Positions 63,896-64,000 of a DNA stretch of 64,000 nt are shown piece by piece. This DNA is from Campylorhamphus procurvoides. Taxonomy: Eukaryota > Chordata > Aves > Passeriformes > Dendrocolaptidae. The notes beneath the pieces are model-generated. The model had not been told where the DNA came from and ran no database searches. It was given only the letters and a program-made list of their open reading frames with translations. Made by a program: the position numbers and the translations under genes. The stretch spans positions 230,501 to 294,500 of the forward strand of contig WBMV01004262.1 of assembly GCA_013396655.1 (NCBI GenBank), written 5' to 3'. The stretch's first letter is position 1; each line of letters begins with the position of its first letter.

Positions 63896-64000
63896 ATGCT
63901 GCCGGCCGCCGGCCCGGCATGGACCCCGGCGGCGGTTGCTCGGCTCCTCTCCGCTGCTGACTGCCCTCTGAGGTTTGCGGCAGGTAGCGGGGCAGACTGC
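63896..64000 (+). CDS. possible start of a coding frame, partial, running off the window
   Basis: ATG at 63896 (context acaacATGc, A at -3) opens a plus-strand frame of 35 codons to the window end without a stop. It starts MLPAAGPAWTPAAVARLL and is alanine/leucine-rich, loosely like a signal peptide. A possible splice donor CAG|GTAGCG lies at 63984, which would end the first coding exon after 29 codons. I do not recognise the protein. In GC-rich DNA a 35-codon frame is weak evidence, and the true gene could start beyond the edge or run on the other strand. Confidence 0.2.
   Translation, partial: MLPAAGPAWTPAAVARLLSAADCPLRFAAGSGADC

Larger units (their letters stand above)
63010..64000. promoter_or_regulatory. 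CpG island, probable 5' end of a gene
   Basis: From about 63010 CpG dinucleotides become dense and C+G very high up to the window edge, a sharp break from the AT-rich, CpG-poor remainder. In vertebrates this marks an unmethylated promoter and first exon. No TATA box is evident. The direction of transcription cannot be decided: a 293-codon minus-strand frame (63039-63920) and several plus-strand frames are all open, as happens by composition. An ambiguous base (n) lies at 63775. Confidence 0.85.

Noticed and set aside
63039..63920. 293-codon open frame on the minus strand in the CpG island
   Set aside because: It is rich in Gly, Arg, Pro and Ala as expected from composition, contains the ambiguous base, has no family resemblance, and overlaps other open frames.
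1..64000. CRISPR array, operon, prophage or other prokaryotic system
   Set aside because: No regularly spaced repeats, no ribosome-binding-site-led gene strings, and the repeats are avian retroelements.

Overview
The window is nuclear DNA of a bird. The evidence is three long, decayed CR1 LINE copies (the dominant avian retrotransposon), a tRNA-Ile-derived SINE with a CR1-like 3' tail of the type named TguSINE1 in zebra finch, and a diverged LTR resembling avian ERVL LTRs. The SINE favours a passerine or a close relative over a fowl, but I cannot name the species. Most of the window is AT-rich, unique-looking, intergenic or intronic sequence. I recognise no intact protein-coding gene, rRNA, tRNA, CRISPR array or prokaryotic feature.

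Layout: 1-6.6 kb is unique sequence. 6.6-8.2 kb holds a plus-strand CR1 that was split by a second plus-strand CR1 (nested insertion). 10.7-11.1 kb is a probable solo LTR. 12.7-14.3 kb is a minus-strand CR1 keeping endonuclease and reverse-transcriptase remnants but with the central part of its ORF2 deleted. 14.3-33.5 kb is mostly unique sequence. 33.5 kb holds the SINE. 45.9-47.3 kb is a third, plus-strand CR1, internally deleted and with two RT-tail segments in a row. 47.3-60.2 kb is unique sequence with some compact regulatory-looking motif groups near 56 kb. 60.2-60.7 kb holds an ancient CR1-like fragment and a (CA)n/(TG)n mirror pair. From about 63.0 kb to the right edge the base composition changes abruptly to a CpG island, almost certainly the 5' end of a gene. 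Its direction is not settled; an ATG with an acceptable Kozak context at 63896 opens a plus-strand frame that runs off the window.

A few stretches look like isolated exons by splice signals (minus strand 33361-33421; plus strand 54347-54485, 27157-27290, 45121-45153, 1691-1744). None matches a protein I recognise. Chance pseudo-exons are common at this scale, so they are candidates only. If the minus-strand candidate is real, the window would be the large first intron or introns of a gene starting at the CpG island. If the gene runs rightwards, the window is its upstream gene desert.
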